64,000 nt of DNA from contig OX411556.1 of assembly GCA_948146395.1 (NCBI GenBank), positions 3,943,083 through 4,007,082 of the forward strand. The letters run 5' to 3'. This document shows, one piece after another, positions 23,178-33,680 of the stretch (position 1 is its first letter; every line of letters begins with the position of its first letter). A program made the position numbers and the translations under genes. Below the pieces are notes generated by a model. That model searched no databases, was not told where the DNA came from, and saw only the letters and a program-made list of their open reading frames with translations. Origin of the DNA: Fragum whitleyi (taxonomy: Eukaryota; Mollusca; Bivalvia; Cardiida; Cardiidae).

Positions 23178-23703
23178 ACATCACTTTTATTGTATTGATA
23201 CATCGTCGTCTTCAAGTTTCCAACAAATATTTTTGTAAAAATAACTTAATTGTATTTGATATAAATGAAAGAATTTCAAAGAAATATTCTTTCTTTGTAA
23301 TATCATTCCATTATTAGAATATTATTAGAACAGTCGGTATTTTTTGAAATACATTTTTCTTGTTTACATTTTTTCCCAACAAATCGAGTAGTGATTGAAA
23401 GCAAAAATAGAATAAATGTATTAATTCTAGGTTATCCTTAGGAAGTGTTGAGATTTTCAAACCATTTCAGAGATAATCCTGTTAAATTCACCGAGGCATT
23501 AAAATTCACAAATGAACCAACTTAACAAAGCGTAGTAAAAATAAAGTGATGTTGTGTCTTATATGAGCGTACTTTCGAGAATTGATAACTCAATTATAGT
23601 TATAAGTTTTGTCAATCAAACAAAAATTCTTATTGGTCGAACAATAATACTCATGCTGAAATGCATTAATCTTTTTTTAAGTTTATACATAGATTATTTT
23701 TAA
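23178..23703. other. No gene seen
   Basis: Very AT-rich; includes the small hairpin AAGAAATATTCTTTCTT near 23278. Confidence 0.5.
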
Positions 23704-23875
23704 CAGTAAAAAACATCGTGAAAATGGAAAATGGCTTGAGAATGATTTATGAATGATATGAATGAAATTGAATGGGTGTGATGATCTTGTTTTGAATGAT
23801 TTTCAAGGGAGGAAACACAACATCGATAATTTCATAAAATGGAACGAATTCTTTTAGCTCCCTTTACAAAATATC
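23704..23875 (+). repeat. MITE-H, left half
   Basis: CAGTAAAAAACATCGTGAAA start and a GGGAGGAAACACAACATCGA core; the right half is missing. Confidence 0.55.
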
Positions 23876-24055
23876 TGCTTTCCTTTCATATTTTCTGTCA
23901 TCACGGACAAATCAGACGCTTATAAATTAGTAAAAAACAATATAACTATGCAATTTTTTGATCGATTTGATAGAATCTTTCTAAATATTTTCTTTTATTT
24001 TCTCAGTTATTTTCTTCGTCCGGAGATTGTATTTATTGCGTTAAAGATAAAAATG

Positions 24056-24161
24056 ATTGTGAAACGTTTAACAATTATTACCTGCTTTGCACGTTAACTT
24101 ATTTAGAAATAGGGATACCGTTTTGGAGCGTTTACAAACGTTTATCACCCTGAACACAGTA
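24056..24161. repeat. PAL-A, diverged copy
   Basis: CTGCTTTGCACGT centre and ACAAACGTTTATCACCCTGA right arm; the right half of the central palindrome is lost. Confidence 0.45.
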
Positions 24162-24859
24162 TTGGTATGGATTGGCAGTTCCTTGGCGTTTTGGCCAGGT
24201 AGATTTATACAGAAGCAGTTCAGGATTAATTTCACTCGGAGGCGGTAATTGTCTTAGATTTGTCTGCAATTCCTACTAAATATTTTTTCGTGCGCTCAAA
24301 TCTCCAGTTGACTGCTTTCCTCCCTCCAACCCACTCCATTTTTCTGTTTCTCTCTTTCTTTTTCTCGTCTTTCTGTCCCTCTTGTCATATTTATAATTAA
24401 TTTCATACATACGGAGCTTAAATGAATATAATGTAAGAAACACATTCTAAGACGACTGTTATATCGCTTATAGATTCTTTGGTGGGTAAAAAACAAACCC
24501 TACAAAAATGTTTTGTGCGTAAAAGCATCTCATTTCATCTATTTTCAGCGCTTTGAAATATACACCTCCAATTATCGTCGTCTTAAAGCTGATTTCAATT
24601 TATTCTTCACGGTCTTATAGCCGCAAGAGATTTTAGTAGCGATCTTAAGAAATATATCATTAAGTTAAAATACCTCCGAGAAATGTCTCCGAAGATAATA
24701 AGAATACATATAGCGGTTCATGCACTAGTATTTCATTCTAAAAAGCCTTTATTCTGCTTATTTGAATCTTGTTTCAACAAACTGGCTATTTTTGTGAAGA
24801 GGTCAAATAGTCTTGCTCGATATTTTTTGTCCTAATTTTACATAAATATCAAGTGTTAG
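24162..24859. other. No gene seen
   Basis: Contains a CT-rich tract at 24336-24385. No exon recognised. Confidence 0.5.
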
Positions 24860-24926
24860 GTAGACAGTATGGGCCAAGATCAGACTGCACGTATGTGCAG
24901 CCTGATCTAAGGTTATACTGTCTGAC
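24860..24926. repeat. Fold-back PAL-K, copy 2
   Basis: GTAGACAGTAT...GATCAGACTGCACG pairs with GTGCAGCCTGATC...ATACTGTCTGAC. Confidence 0.6.
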
Positions 24927-24944
24927 AAAGCTTTGTGTACATGA

Positions 24945-25504
24945 TTTGTTTGTTTGAATGAGTTTTACGCCGCTTTCAACAACCCACTAAAACAACCCTT
25001 TTACGGTTACGTTAGACTGGCCGCAGCCGTTTTTGCTAGCAGTTTCAGAAAATGTTTTGTTGTAGTTCTATTACAAGCCTCTTTAATAAAAGTTCATATT
25101 AGCAAGTGCTGAACAAGAGACAGGGGACTTAAATTGAATTTATGTAATGCCTGACATATTTAATTCCCTTTGAAAAAATACTGTAAAGAAGAGTCTGGCG
25201 GCCAGACTACGGTTACGTTTACAAATGTGTTGTTATCAAAAATCACAATACCGCATTCGATCTGTATAATTTAGGTACAGAACCAAAATATCTGTTTTCG
25301 TGAACGGTCCTACCGTCGTCACAATAGCCTACGCTTTTCACACATAATTATATCAAATATCAGTAAAGTTGAAATGAAATTCCAAGCAACATCAGCCAAT
25401 CACAAGCATCGTTTTTTTTTTTTTTCGACGAGAAGAAAAGAGACAGCGAATATAGTTTGTTTTTCTTTATTTCAATATTTAGTAATAGTCGCACCTGATG
25501 TGAT
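24945..25504. other. No gene; SINE-1 tail fragment
   Basis: 24947-24985 reads TTTGAATGAGTTTTACGCCG, a SINE-1 3' tail in reverse. The rest is unassigned. Confidence 0.5.
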
Positions 25505-25514
25505 ATAGAATGGT

Positions 25515-25908
25515 CATTCGGAACATCACTCGGCCATTTCCGTAAACTGCACCAAACCTCGGATATATGTAAGGCGGATTGGTATGTAACAAAATCGTAC
25601 ATTTTGTTAGGCGGAAAGAGTGTAAGAAAAACTAGCACTGTAGATTAATATCTTTAACAGAAAATAACGACTGAAAAATCTAAATTTTTGAGAATGACGA
25701 ATCATTCTCAAAAATTAAGATTTTTCAGCCGTTATTTAAGAATCTAAAGATATTTCTGAAATAATAAGATGGTTTCACGTCTGTGACTTGAATGAGTAGC
25801 GTTGGCGACGTCGAATGTTTTCACTCACAGTCGCTGACGTCATTTTTAAAAATAGTCCTAAGTATAAACGAGGTTGATCGTGAGATTGGCCGAGTGGTGT
25901 TCCGAATG
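25515..25908. mobile_element. Element L, complete 394-bp TIR element with 10-bp direct flanks
   Basis: Ends are CATTCGGAACATCACTCGGC and the inverse of CATTCGGAACACCACTCGGC. ATAGAATGGT directly flanks both ends (25505-25514 and 25909-25918). The centre (25646-25755) is a long palindrome built on CTGAAAAATCTAAATTTTTG and its inverse. No coding. The 9-10-bp flanks suggest a MULE-type element; this is inference. Confidence 0.75.
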
Positions 25909-25918
25909 ATAGAATGGT

Positions 25919-26349
25919 GTACGCTTTTTCTAATTTTAGGGTTAGGATAAAGATATTTTTACCAATAGTTTAATATCGTATGCAGTAATTGAGCCCTACC
26001 AAGAAAAATCATACCTTTCATCAGATGAAAGAATAATCATTATAAAAATTATTACCAAGAATATTAAACGGGTGTCTATGCATGGCTGTTGAGAGCTGGG
26101 TTTGTTTAATAAAAATTCCAAGAAGTAAAAGTTGAATACATTGTAATTAGTTTTTATGCAATTATTCACCAGTGAAAATGACAACATACTAAAGCTACGA
26201 GAGTGAATATATATAATACGTACTTAGTGTTTTGTACGAGAAAAAATATCTAACGAAGTTGGGAGAATTAATAATACGGACGCCGGATATTTCGTGTCCA
26301 GATGAGCTAAATTAAGGTCTATTCGGCGATTTTCTCAAAACGATTAACT
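25919..26349. other. No gene; half of fold-back PAL-I at 26220-26290
   Basis: TACTTAGTGTTTTGTACGAG and ATATCTAACGAAGTTGGGAG match the left arm of PAL-I elements at 42.9, 44.7 and 47.7 kb. Confidence 0.5.
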
Positions 26350-26757
26350 TTTAGAAATGGAACAAACTTCTAACAACTTAAATGAGTAACGATTTCGCTA
26401 CCGCTACCTGGAAACGAGCAAGTACTCGCACTGAATGTATGACCCAAGGAAAGAACCAAGACCGATACCTAATTTCGGGACTTCTTAACCCTTTGCTGTT
26501 AAATCCCTGCTTTTTACGTGCCTGTGATTTTATGATTGAGAAAACATTGTGAAAAAAGAAGAAATTGCTTCTGACAAGCAATTTCTTCTTTTTCCACACT
26601 ATTTTCTACCCTACTAAATGGTTATTTTTCAAATTAAATCCGCTTTAAATTTTCGTCTGCAAAACCTTTGAATTTGGACAGGTCCAAAATTTTGTAAAAC
26701 ATGAAAGGGTTAATCTATACCCTGACGACCTACCTCTAGACCACTGACATCACACAG
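26350..26757 (-). mobile_element. SINE-3, second copy, split by a TTAA-type MITE
   Basis: 26350-26484 and 26714-26757 align to the two halves of the 12838-13310 copy (GAACCAAGAYYGATA; CCTACCTCTAGACCAC). The 221-bp MITE-PB sits between them. Confidence 0.65.
26489..26709 (-). mobile_element. MITE-PB, 221 bp, TTAA-flanked (piggyBac-like)
   Basis: Flanked by TTAA at 26485-26488 and 26710-26713, with CCCTTT...AAAGGG ends. It has an inner hairpin AGAAATTGCTTCTGA and inverse near the middle. Two other copies of exactly the same counted length lie at 43800-44020 and 50073-50293. TTAA target duplication is the hallmark of piggyBac and Kolobok transposases. Confidence 0.8.
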
Positions 26758-26884
26758 GTGATGGTTACATAATCAGAGATTTAACAATCAGATTATAAAC
26801 TAATACTTATTTAATAATTACTTTGATTAAAATTAGATCATGAAACAGATCCCCGTAGTTTCGAATCGTATCTCAGATGTTTTG

Positions 26885-28820
26885 TTCTAAACCGAATTCG
26901 TTACCACAGATAAGATAAAGTGATACAATAACGCATGATGCACTGTATAAACACTAGAGTACTTAGTTCAATTAGACCGTCAACGAGATTCTCTTGGTAT
27001 GGTATTAAGTCATTTCAAACTTTTATTTTTCATAGTATAGAGTAGAAATAGAATGGGTTATGCTAGTGAAAAAAATCTAGATGTATATAGGAGGGGGGTG
27101 GGGGGGGGGGGGGGTAGAACTAACATACCCATTTTGTTACCACATACAGGGTAGCATCGTTATAAGACGGCAAATAGATGTATATGTACACTATCGCTTA
27201 ATGGTATTCAATAGTTCGAAGTTATATTTATCAATCTAGAATAACTTGTGATAGAAAAAGAATAGCCAATGTTTGGGAATATATTCAGAAGTATATATAG
27301 AGGGGCCCTAAACCACTGTCATTTTGAGGATGTTTGTTTCAAATCGATTTCGTTTCCAAAGATAAGTGAGCTGATTCATTAACGCATGATTCACGTCATA
27401 AACAACAGGATAGCAACGTAATCAGACCGTCAATAAATATACCTCGTGGATTGGTATTTAAACTTTACTTCTTGGTATGGCATAGATCAAATATGTTATT
27501 GTTAATATTGTCGAAAAATATTCGAGTCTGAATTGTTTAACTCATCATTTAATTTTTCTATTCATTTGGATTTATTATTTCATTTTTTTTTTTTTTTTTT
27601 TTCAAATAAATTCGTAACCACAGATACGTTAGCCGATTCATTAATGCATGATTCACGCCATAAACAATACGACACGAGTAACTGTCTAATTAGAGGCCCA
27701 ACAAAATTATTGTTTAACCGTCTCTAAGTTGACTTGTTTTTGATAAAACAAAGGCCTACAAGAATAAACTGCAAATATTGGTAAATAATGAGCCAGTCCA
27801 GGGCAATTCCAAACATGTCTATAAGGGCATAGTAAAGACTCTGATCAGACTGTGCAGCCGCGCAGTCCGATGAGGGTTTTTACTGTGCGCTCAATAGATG
27901 GCCACATACTTTAAGTTTTTGTTAGCAATCGCATCTGAATCACGCACAAATGATATCGTTTGAAATGTCACGCACAGGCTCAAATATTACGGAGTATATG
28001 GACGGATAAAAACCTAGCGCCATTTTGGGGATGTTTATATCAGATGGATATCGTTACCAAACAGTCATTAACGCATTTAGCACGACATTATAAACAATAG
28101 GATAGTATAGTAATTAGACGGTAAGAGATAGAATTTCGCGGATTGGTATCTAGCCATTTTAAGCCTGGATAGTTTTCTGAAAATGACACTGTAAATTTGC
28201 AGACTGACATGGCAATAAACCTAAAGGGCAATAAATGTCACCACTAAGCTAAAAAGGACCACTTGGAAATCTAAGTTGGCGAAGTAAATGTTTTTGGCAC
28301 GATTTCCAAATTAAATGGAATGGGTGAGAGGAGCGAGTTTTGAACCTGATTAAAGGGGGTAATAGAAATTTGCAAAATTACATATCATTTCTCTTTACTA
28401 TTACCTACACCTTTTGTGTTTGAGTGTCTTCAGGGATAAATCAAGCTCTTAAGAATCCAAATAAGCCAATAAAAACACGGAAAGGTTTGGTCGATTTGAA
28501 GAAATATTGAGCCTTTAGAATTTGAGCGTTTTGAATGGTTTAAGGAAGTGTTTTGAAAGAACGAACGATGCGCTGAGCGAGTGATTTAGAATGGGTCTGG
28601 TCGAAGTAACTGCCAATTGTACGATATTACAAACGGAGGAATCATTTTATTGATTTATTTTATTTCAAATGGATATCGTTACCAAACAGTCATTAGCGCA
28701 TTGAGCACGCCATCATAAACAATGGGATAGGAGCGTAATTAGAAGGTGAGCGATAGAATTTCTTGGATTGGTATCTAGCCTTTTCAAGCCTCGATAGTTT
28801 TCTGAAAATGATAATATCAA
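26885..28820. repeat. Degenerate array of ~130-bp units, interrupted
   Basis: Five related blocks at about 26885, 27340, 27605, 28045 and 28670 share ATTNACGCATGATTCACG, CATAAACAATAGGATAG and ATTAGACCGTCA. The third, fourth and fifth are separated by other sequence, including MITE-H (28300-28637) and a PAL-K copy (27832-27885). Poly-T (about 27583-27602) and a G15 run (27100-27114) fall inside. Confidence 0.6.
28300..28637 (+). mobile_element. MITE-H, diverged copy inside the array
   Basis: GAGCGAGTTTTGAACCTG, GGGGGTAATAGAA core, and GCGCTGAGCGAGTGATTTAG body words; ends degraded. Confidence 0.6.
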
Positions 28821-29082
28821 ATTGCAGAATGATTTGTCAGTGAAACATAGCCACAATTAACGCCATAACTAAGCTAAAAGGACCATCCCGAGACACCGGG
28901 AAATTAGATTTTGAATAAAGGTAAATTCGGACAGATAAGAAGGTGTTTCTCCAAATCATCAACAATTATAGGGAAAAGTAGGATAATAACAATGTGATCT
29001 AAATTTTGAATAACAGAAAAGGGCGAAATAGTTCTGATCTAGTGTGATTGTGTATGACGCACAGACTGACCTGGGGACCGTT
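28821..29082. other. Unassigned
   Basis: No repeat or gene recognised. Confidence 0.5.
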
Positions 29083-29312
29083 CTACTAAACAACTTACGA
29101 AAAAATTGACTGTAAGTCAAAATCACAAATCGTACCTAGTGTCATTCATTGCTAGATTTTGCCTTGCAATATCTCATCGGAATCGTCTTAAGAAGACGAT
29201 TCCAATCAGGTAATGCATGGCACAGTTTTATATTTAGTTACTAATCTATGAGCAACTTAAATTTTTGACTTACGCATAAAAAGATCGTAAGATGTTAAGT
29301 AAAATGGGCCCC
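29083..29312. mobile_element. MITE-J, copy 2
   Basis: GGGGACCGTTCTACTAAAC to AAGTAAAATGGGCCCC, with the same inner CGGAATCGTCTT...AAGACGATTCC hairpin as copy 1. Confidence 0.75.
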
Positions 29313-29488
29313 AGGGTCGAAATTTTCCTAAATGGTGGAGCACGCATGAGAGGTTTCATGTCATAACTTTTAAAAAAAAACTGTGGACCCCATAAGCTCT
29401 ATATAAGCCATGACTCTATACCTAAGCCGAGCAAAGACTCTAAATAATATTTAAGAATATTCCAAATCATAAAAGTCGTTTGTCAATT

Positions 29489-30215
29489 AAGCCCCGTTCC
29501 CACTGTCACGGTTTTGACCCCCGGTTAGTCCCGGATGAGTGGTCCGGGGGAAACCGGGAATACAACCGTGGCGGCACCGTGAATATCCTGGACCATCCGG
29601 GATGAACCTTGTTGTCCGGCAACCGACCCCGGATGTTTTAAAATGTTTAATACAACCGGCAGTCACCGGGACTCACCGGGAGGATGTCAAGAATCGGCTT
29701 AATCCGGAGAAACACCGGCATATTCCGGGGCAAGTCCGGTTCTCTACCCTGGCTCAACCGTGATAGTCCCTGATGATCCGTGGACATTTTCAGCTTAAGC
29801 CCCGTTCAGCCCCGTTCCCACTGTCACGGTTTGGACCCCCGGTTAGTCCCGGATGAGTGGTCCGGGGGAAACCGTGACAAACCGGGAATACAACCGTGAT
29901 ATGAAGGGGCGATACCGGCGGCTACCGGTGCGCTACCGGCGACGACCGGGGTTACACCGGGTCGTACCGGGATCAAGCCGGCCCCTGCACCGTAAATACA
30001 CCGTGGCAAACCGGGAACAAATCGGGATAGTCCGGGGTCGAACGGGAAGATCCTGCTAGTAAACCGGGGGTACACCGGGGCAATGTCGGGAATATGGGAA
30101 TATGAATCATTTTTTAGAGAAAAGATCCCGGATCATCCCGGAATACCGGCTCTTTCCCCACCGGGACGTACCGTGGGTGTCCGGGACCAACACCGTGACA
30201 GTGGGAACGGGGCTT
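29489..30215. mobile_element. GC-rich TIR element with helically phased CCGG motifs
   Basis: Perfect inverted ends: AAGCCCCGTTCCCACTGTCA at 29489 and TGACAGTGGGAACGGGGCTT ending 30215. The left end recurs at about 29810 (CCCCGTTCCCACTG), so this is one element joined to a truncated second one. The interior is built of ACCGG/ACCGTG/TCCGG words at 10-11-bp steps (for example 29914, 29924, 29935, 29945, 29956, 29966, 29976). Open frames on both strands here are Pro/Gly/Arg shadows of this pattern. Function unknown. Confidence 0.8.
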
Positions 30216-30399
30216 TAACCATAATAATTTAATTCTAGTTGTGTTCGCCAAGATCCGCGCATTCTGATTGGCAGAAAATTTTGATTTTATTAGTCAATGA
30301 AAACGATTTTGATAACGCAGCTTTTTTGTACACTTCCGCGGAAAGTAGCCCCATAAATAATCCACGAATTTCAGGATAAATCATAAAACTTTTGCTTCA

Positions 30400-30570
30400 A
30401 GATATTAAATTATATGATATGAAGAGAATCCTTGTTGATTTCATGGATTTATGAAACTAAATACCTAATCACTGTCATGTATGAATCCGCTTCGCGTATT
30501 CATACAGTGTGATTAGGTTTATGTTTCATACCTACGTGAAATCAACAAATTCTCTCTTCGCATCTTAAAT
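30400..30570. mobile_element. Fold-back element PAL-C, copy 1
   Basis: GATATGAAGAGAATCCTTGT...GATTTCATGG and TAATCACTGTCATGTATGAA pair with their inverses around CCGCTTCGCG. Other copies: 36835-36935, 45141-45300 and 47065-47205. Confidence 0.7.
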
Positions 30571-31222
30571 ATGTAGCAATCAAGGTAAATAAGTAATACC
30601 ACGAGAATTCCTATAGAGAAATGGTGTCAGATTTATATTGACTAGAGCCTAATCCGATCATACTCATTGTGAAGGGATGCTTCACATCGATCCATGATAC
30701 AAGTCGCGATTGAATAGAGGAAATAAGAGACACGTAAATACCTCTTGACAATCATTATTTTATGAGCGTAGGATTAAAGAACATACCAGACATGGCACGC
30801 GAGATTGATCCATCGCGTGCTACGTAATTGAAAGATAGCAAGCCACGTTAACTGAACTCCGACATGGTAATTTGTCTGAGATTCCAAGAAAAGTTTGTTT
30901 AGGAATGTGTACGTCGACCGGAATCACATACTGATTAATCATTAAATAATAAATGTTTTTTTTAATCTAACATTTTCAAAGTGAGTTCTGTGACTTTAGC
31001 TTATTTACTTTTTTTTCGACCAACAAATATGTAAATTAATTTTTTTTTGAAATATTGCCTGATTTTCAAAAGATTTGAATGCATTTCTATAAAACCATCC
31101 TATTATCATTATTTCCTTGTTTATCTTTACTTTATTGTTTGTCGATTTATTGAATTGTGATTTTCAAAATATTATTCTGGAGCGGAGGAATCGTAAAATA
31201 AGATCCGCTAAAAAGCTGGATG
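30571..31222. other. No gene seen
   Basis: AT-rich, unassigned. Confidence 0.5.
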
Positions 31223-31383
31223 AAGGTAATGGACTCGCAATAGTTCCGCAACATTTCGAAACTTATTATGTTTTACAATGTTGACCGAGGTTTCCTAATG
31301 AAATCATTAGGAAACCTCGGTTAACACTGTTAAAGTTCATTACTTGTGAAACACAGCGGAAGTATAACGAGTCCAATACCTTA
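31223..31383. mobile_element. Fold-back element PAL-B, copy 4 (best preserved)
   Basis: AAGGTAATGGACTCG at the left, CGAGTCCAATACCTT at the right; centre TTGACCGAGGTTTCCTAATG and inverse. Confidence 0.75.
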
Positions 31384-32785
31384 AGTCAGCAGACTTCAAC
31401 AAGACTTCAACATTTTCCCTTTTTCTAACATAAAATGTTTCATTATGGTATGGCGTCACTTGCACTCCTGAATCCTTTTAAGCGCGTTGTATTAATCTGT
31501 TTCTTTGTGTTGCTTTCTGGTGAAATCAATCTACTAAAAGCATGCAGCAATGATATATAAACCATTAATCTTTCTTTCTTAGTCTAACAGCTCTGATATA
31601 CGACATTTAATTGCGATTCCAGACAAAACTTGAATATTAAATTTTACCATGAATGGTTTCAGTATATTTACTATATACTTTTATCGAACTTGGAAGGCAA
31701 AACGAATAAAAATTGTTTCGGACGCATCGAGTTAAAAATTAGGCATATACCTTGAAAGTAAGAAGTTACAGATATGTGTACTATTTTGGCTGTCATATAA
31801 AAATATTTTTTTATAATAATTGCACTAATCGAGACTATTCCCACCAGTGCCCGCATCATAGTTTTTAATTGAGAATAAAAGATTTTAGATTGGCAAACAT
31901 TTAACACTGTCCTAAAGCTGACTTGTAAATGTCATATATACTCACGAGCAATGAAAACGCACCACCTGGATTTTTTTTTTTGTATATTTATTTATTGTAC
32001 CAAAACTTTAGACATGAATATTACCAATGTAAATAAATTTGTAATGGGCCATTTATTACACAATAATGTTAGAGTAAGTTTAGAAACGGTCGAAGGTGTT
32101 TGAACCTATGACTTAAGAAAAAAGTTAAAAATCGTTAATCTTATATCTGCAAAGCAGGTTCGCAAACCCTTTCCGTCGTTTGTTTATTGGTAACATAACC
32201 TCTAACTCATTACAAAATGCTGGCCATCACTTTGTAGAACGGTTGCCATAGTCTAGACAGCTGACTCGTGCATAGACTAGCGCTCATTAATTTCTAGGGC
32301 TTCACCGTACCTTCGGCGTCTCTGATGGATGTACACGTGTCGTTTGGAGTACAATCCATTCGAAAACACCAGTACCAAAAGGTTATTTGCGATTTTTTTA
32401 TTTTAATGAAAAAATACACACAGGTCTTAAGAATTCCCATATCATACGTAGGTTGGGATCACTTAACAGCTTTTTGCTTAGAATAAATGTGAAAACTCAT
32501 GCTGTATTTTTATTCTCTAAGAAACATCACTTTTAATTATTCAATTTAAAACTTGTTTCAAAAGTACAATTAAATGAACAAGCCAAGAGGGCCTTTTTAA
32601 TGACCACCAAACAAACAACGACGTCTTTTGTTTGATGTTAGGACGAGCAGTTTCTACATGTTCCATTACAGGTTGAAAGTCGATAAAAAAGAAGTCGAAT
32701 GAAATTTTTATAATTTAGGGCAGTTTGTGCAAGCTTTTTGGGTGGTGCGTTTTCATTGCGTTTGAGTATATATTGAAAACACGTT
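31384..32785. other. No gene seen
   Basis: AT-rich. A 78-codon minus frame at 31671-31907 has no domain signal. Confidence 0.5.
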
Positions 32786-32794
32786 AGTGTCATA

Positions 32795-32885
32795 AAATAT
32801 TAATGTTATCTGGTCGAGGTTGGGAGAAGTTATCATGACGAGGCTTTGCCGAGTTATGATAATTTCTCTCAACCGAGAATAGAAA
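32795..32885. repeat. Fold-back with CGAGGCTTTGCCGAG centre
   Basis: TCGAGGTTGGGAGAAGTTAT pairs with ATAATTTCTCTCAACCGAG around CATGACGAGGCTTTGCCGAG. Related to PAL-I. Confidence 0.6.
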
Positions 32886-32889
32886 ATAG

Positions 32890-33680
32890 AAAACATTGAT
32901 ATTTTAAGACATTTACATTTATTTTATTTATCATGCTATCATTTACAGCCTTTATTATAATAAACCCTTAAAATCAAAGAAATTCGGATAAAAGTGAATG
33001 CAAAATGTTTCTAAAAATCTGATATCGTTTTATGTTATACGGAAGGTTTCTTCATGGCGTCCAAGATGCAATAATCTGAGTCTCGATTAAAGCGTGTTAC
33101 AAACACTTTAAAGATTTTTGTGCTTTATATTTCAGAAGATGTCCATAAAACGCAGTATTATCCAGGAGGGCGTACTGAAGAAGTGGACAATGAAAGAAGA
33201 CCAACCAAATATGGTAAAATGTCTCCTGGGGACCACAAACCAATGATGCCACATCTGGACTGAATGTGTTTAACTATCACTAGGAGAAAATAAACCTTAA
33301 TGATGGACTTCACAATTGGTGGAAAAGAACAAAAGTACAAACATATTCAGAGAAAGGGTTTTTTTGTGGATAAAACGGAATTTATAATCTTACGAAGTAA
33401 GCTCGTTTATAACACTGTGTACACGAATTGAGATCTTACGTTACAGTAAAGTTTAGTCTTAAAGGGTACAAAAATCATACACTTTGCTCGGATATACAAA
33501 AAAATCAGAGTATATTTTTGTCATTTTATGAATTTGCTTGAGACATCTATATTCACTAAGATTTATGTCTACCTCAAATATATACACGAGGATAATCTCA
33601 TTTCTCCAACATCGAATTCAAAAAGGTTTAAGTTGAATGTGTGTTTCCTAAGTTTTCAACTGCCGCTGGAACTAAAGTAA
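32890..33680. other. Upstream of the FN3 exon; no exon seen
   Basis: Expected to be intron or 5' flank of the gene that follows. No LRR, Ig or signal-peptide coding is visible here or elsewhere in the first 33 kb on the plus strand. Confidence 0.5.

Noticed and set aside
29824..30075. Pro/Gly-rich frame resembling collagen or mucin
   Set aside because: Generated by the phased CCGG words; both strands are open over the same interval.
30400..30570. Rho-independent-terminator-like hairpins (here and at many palindromes)
   Set aside because: These are fold-back mobile elements in an animal genome, not bacterial terminators.
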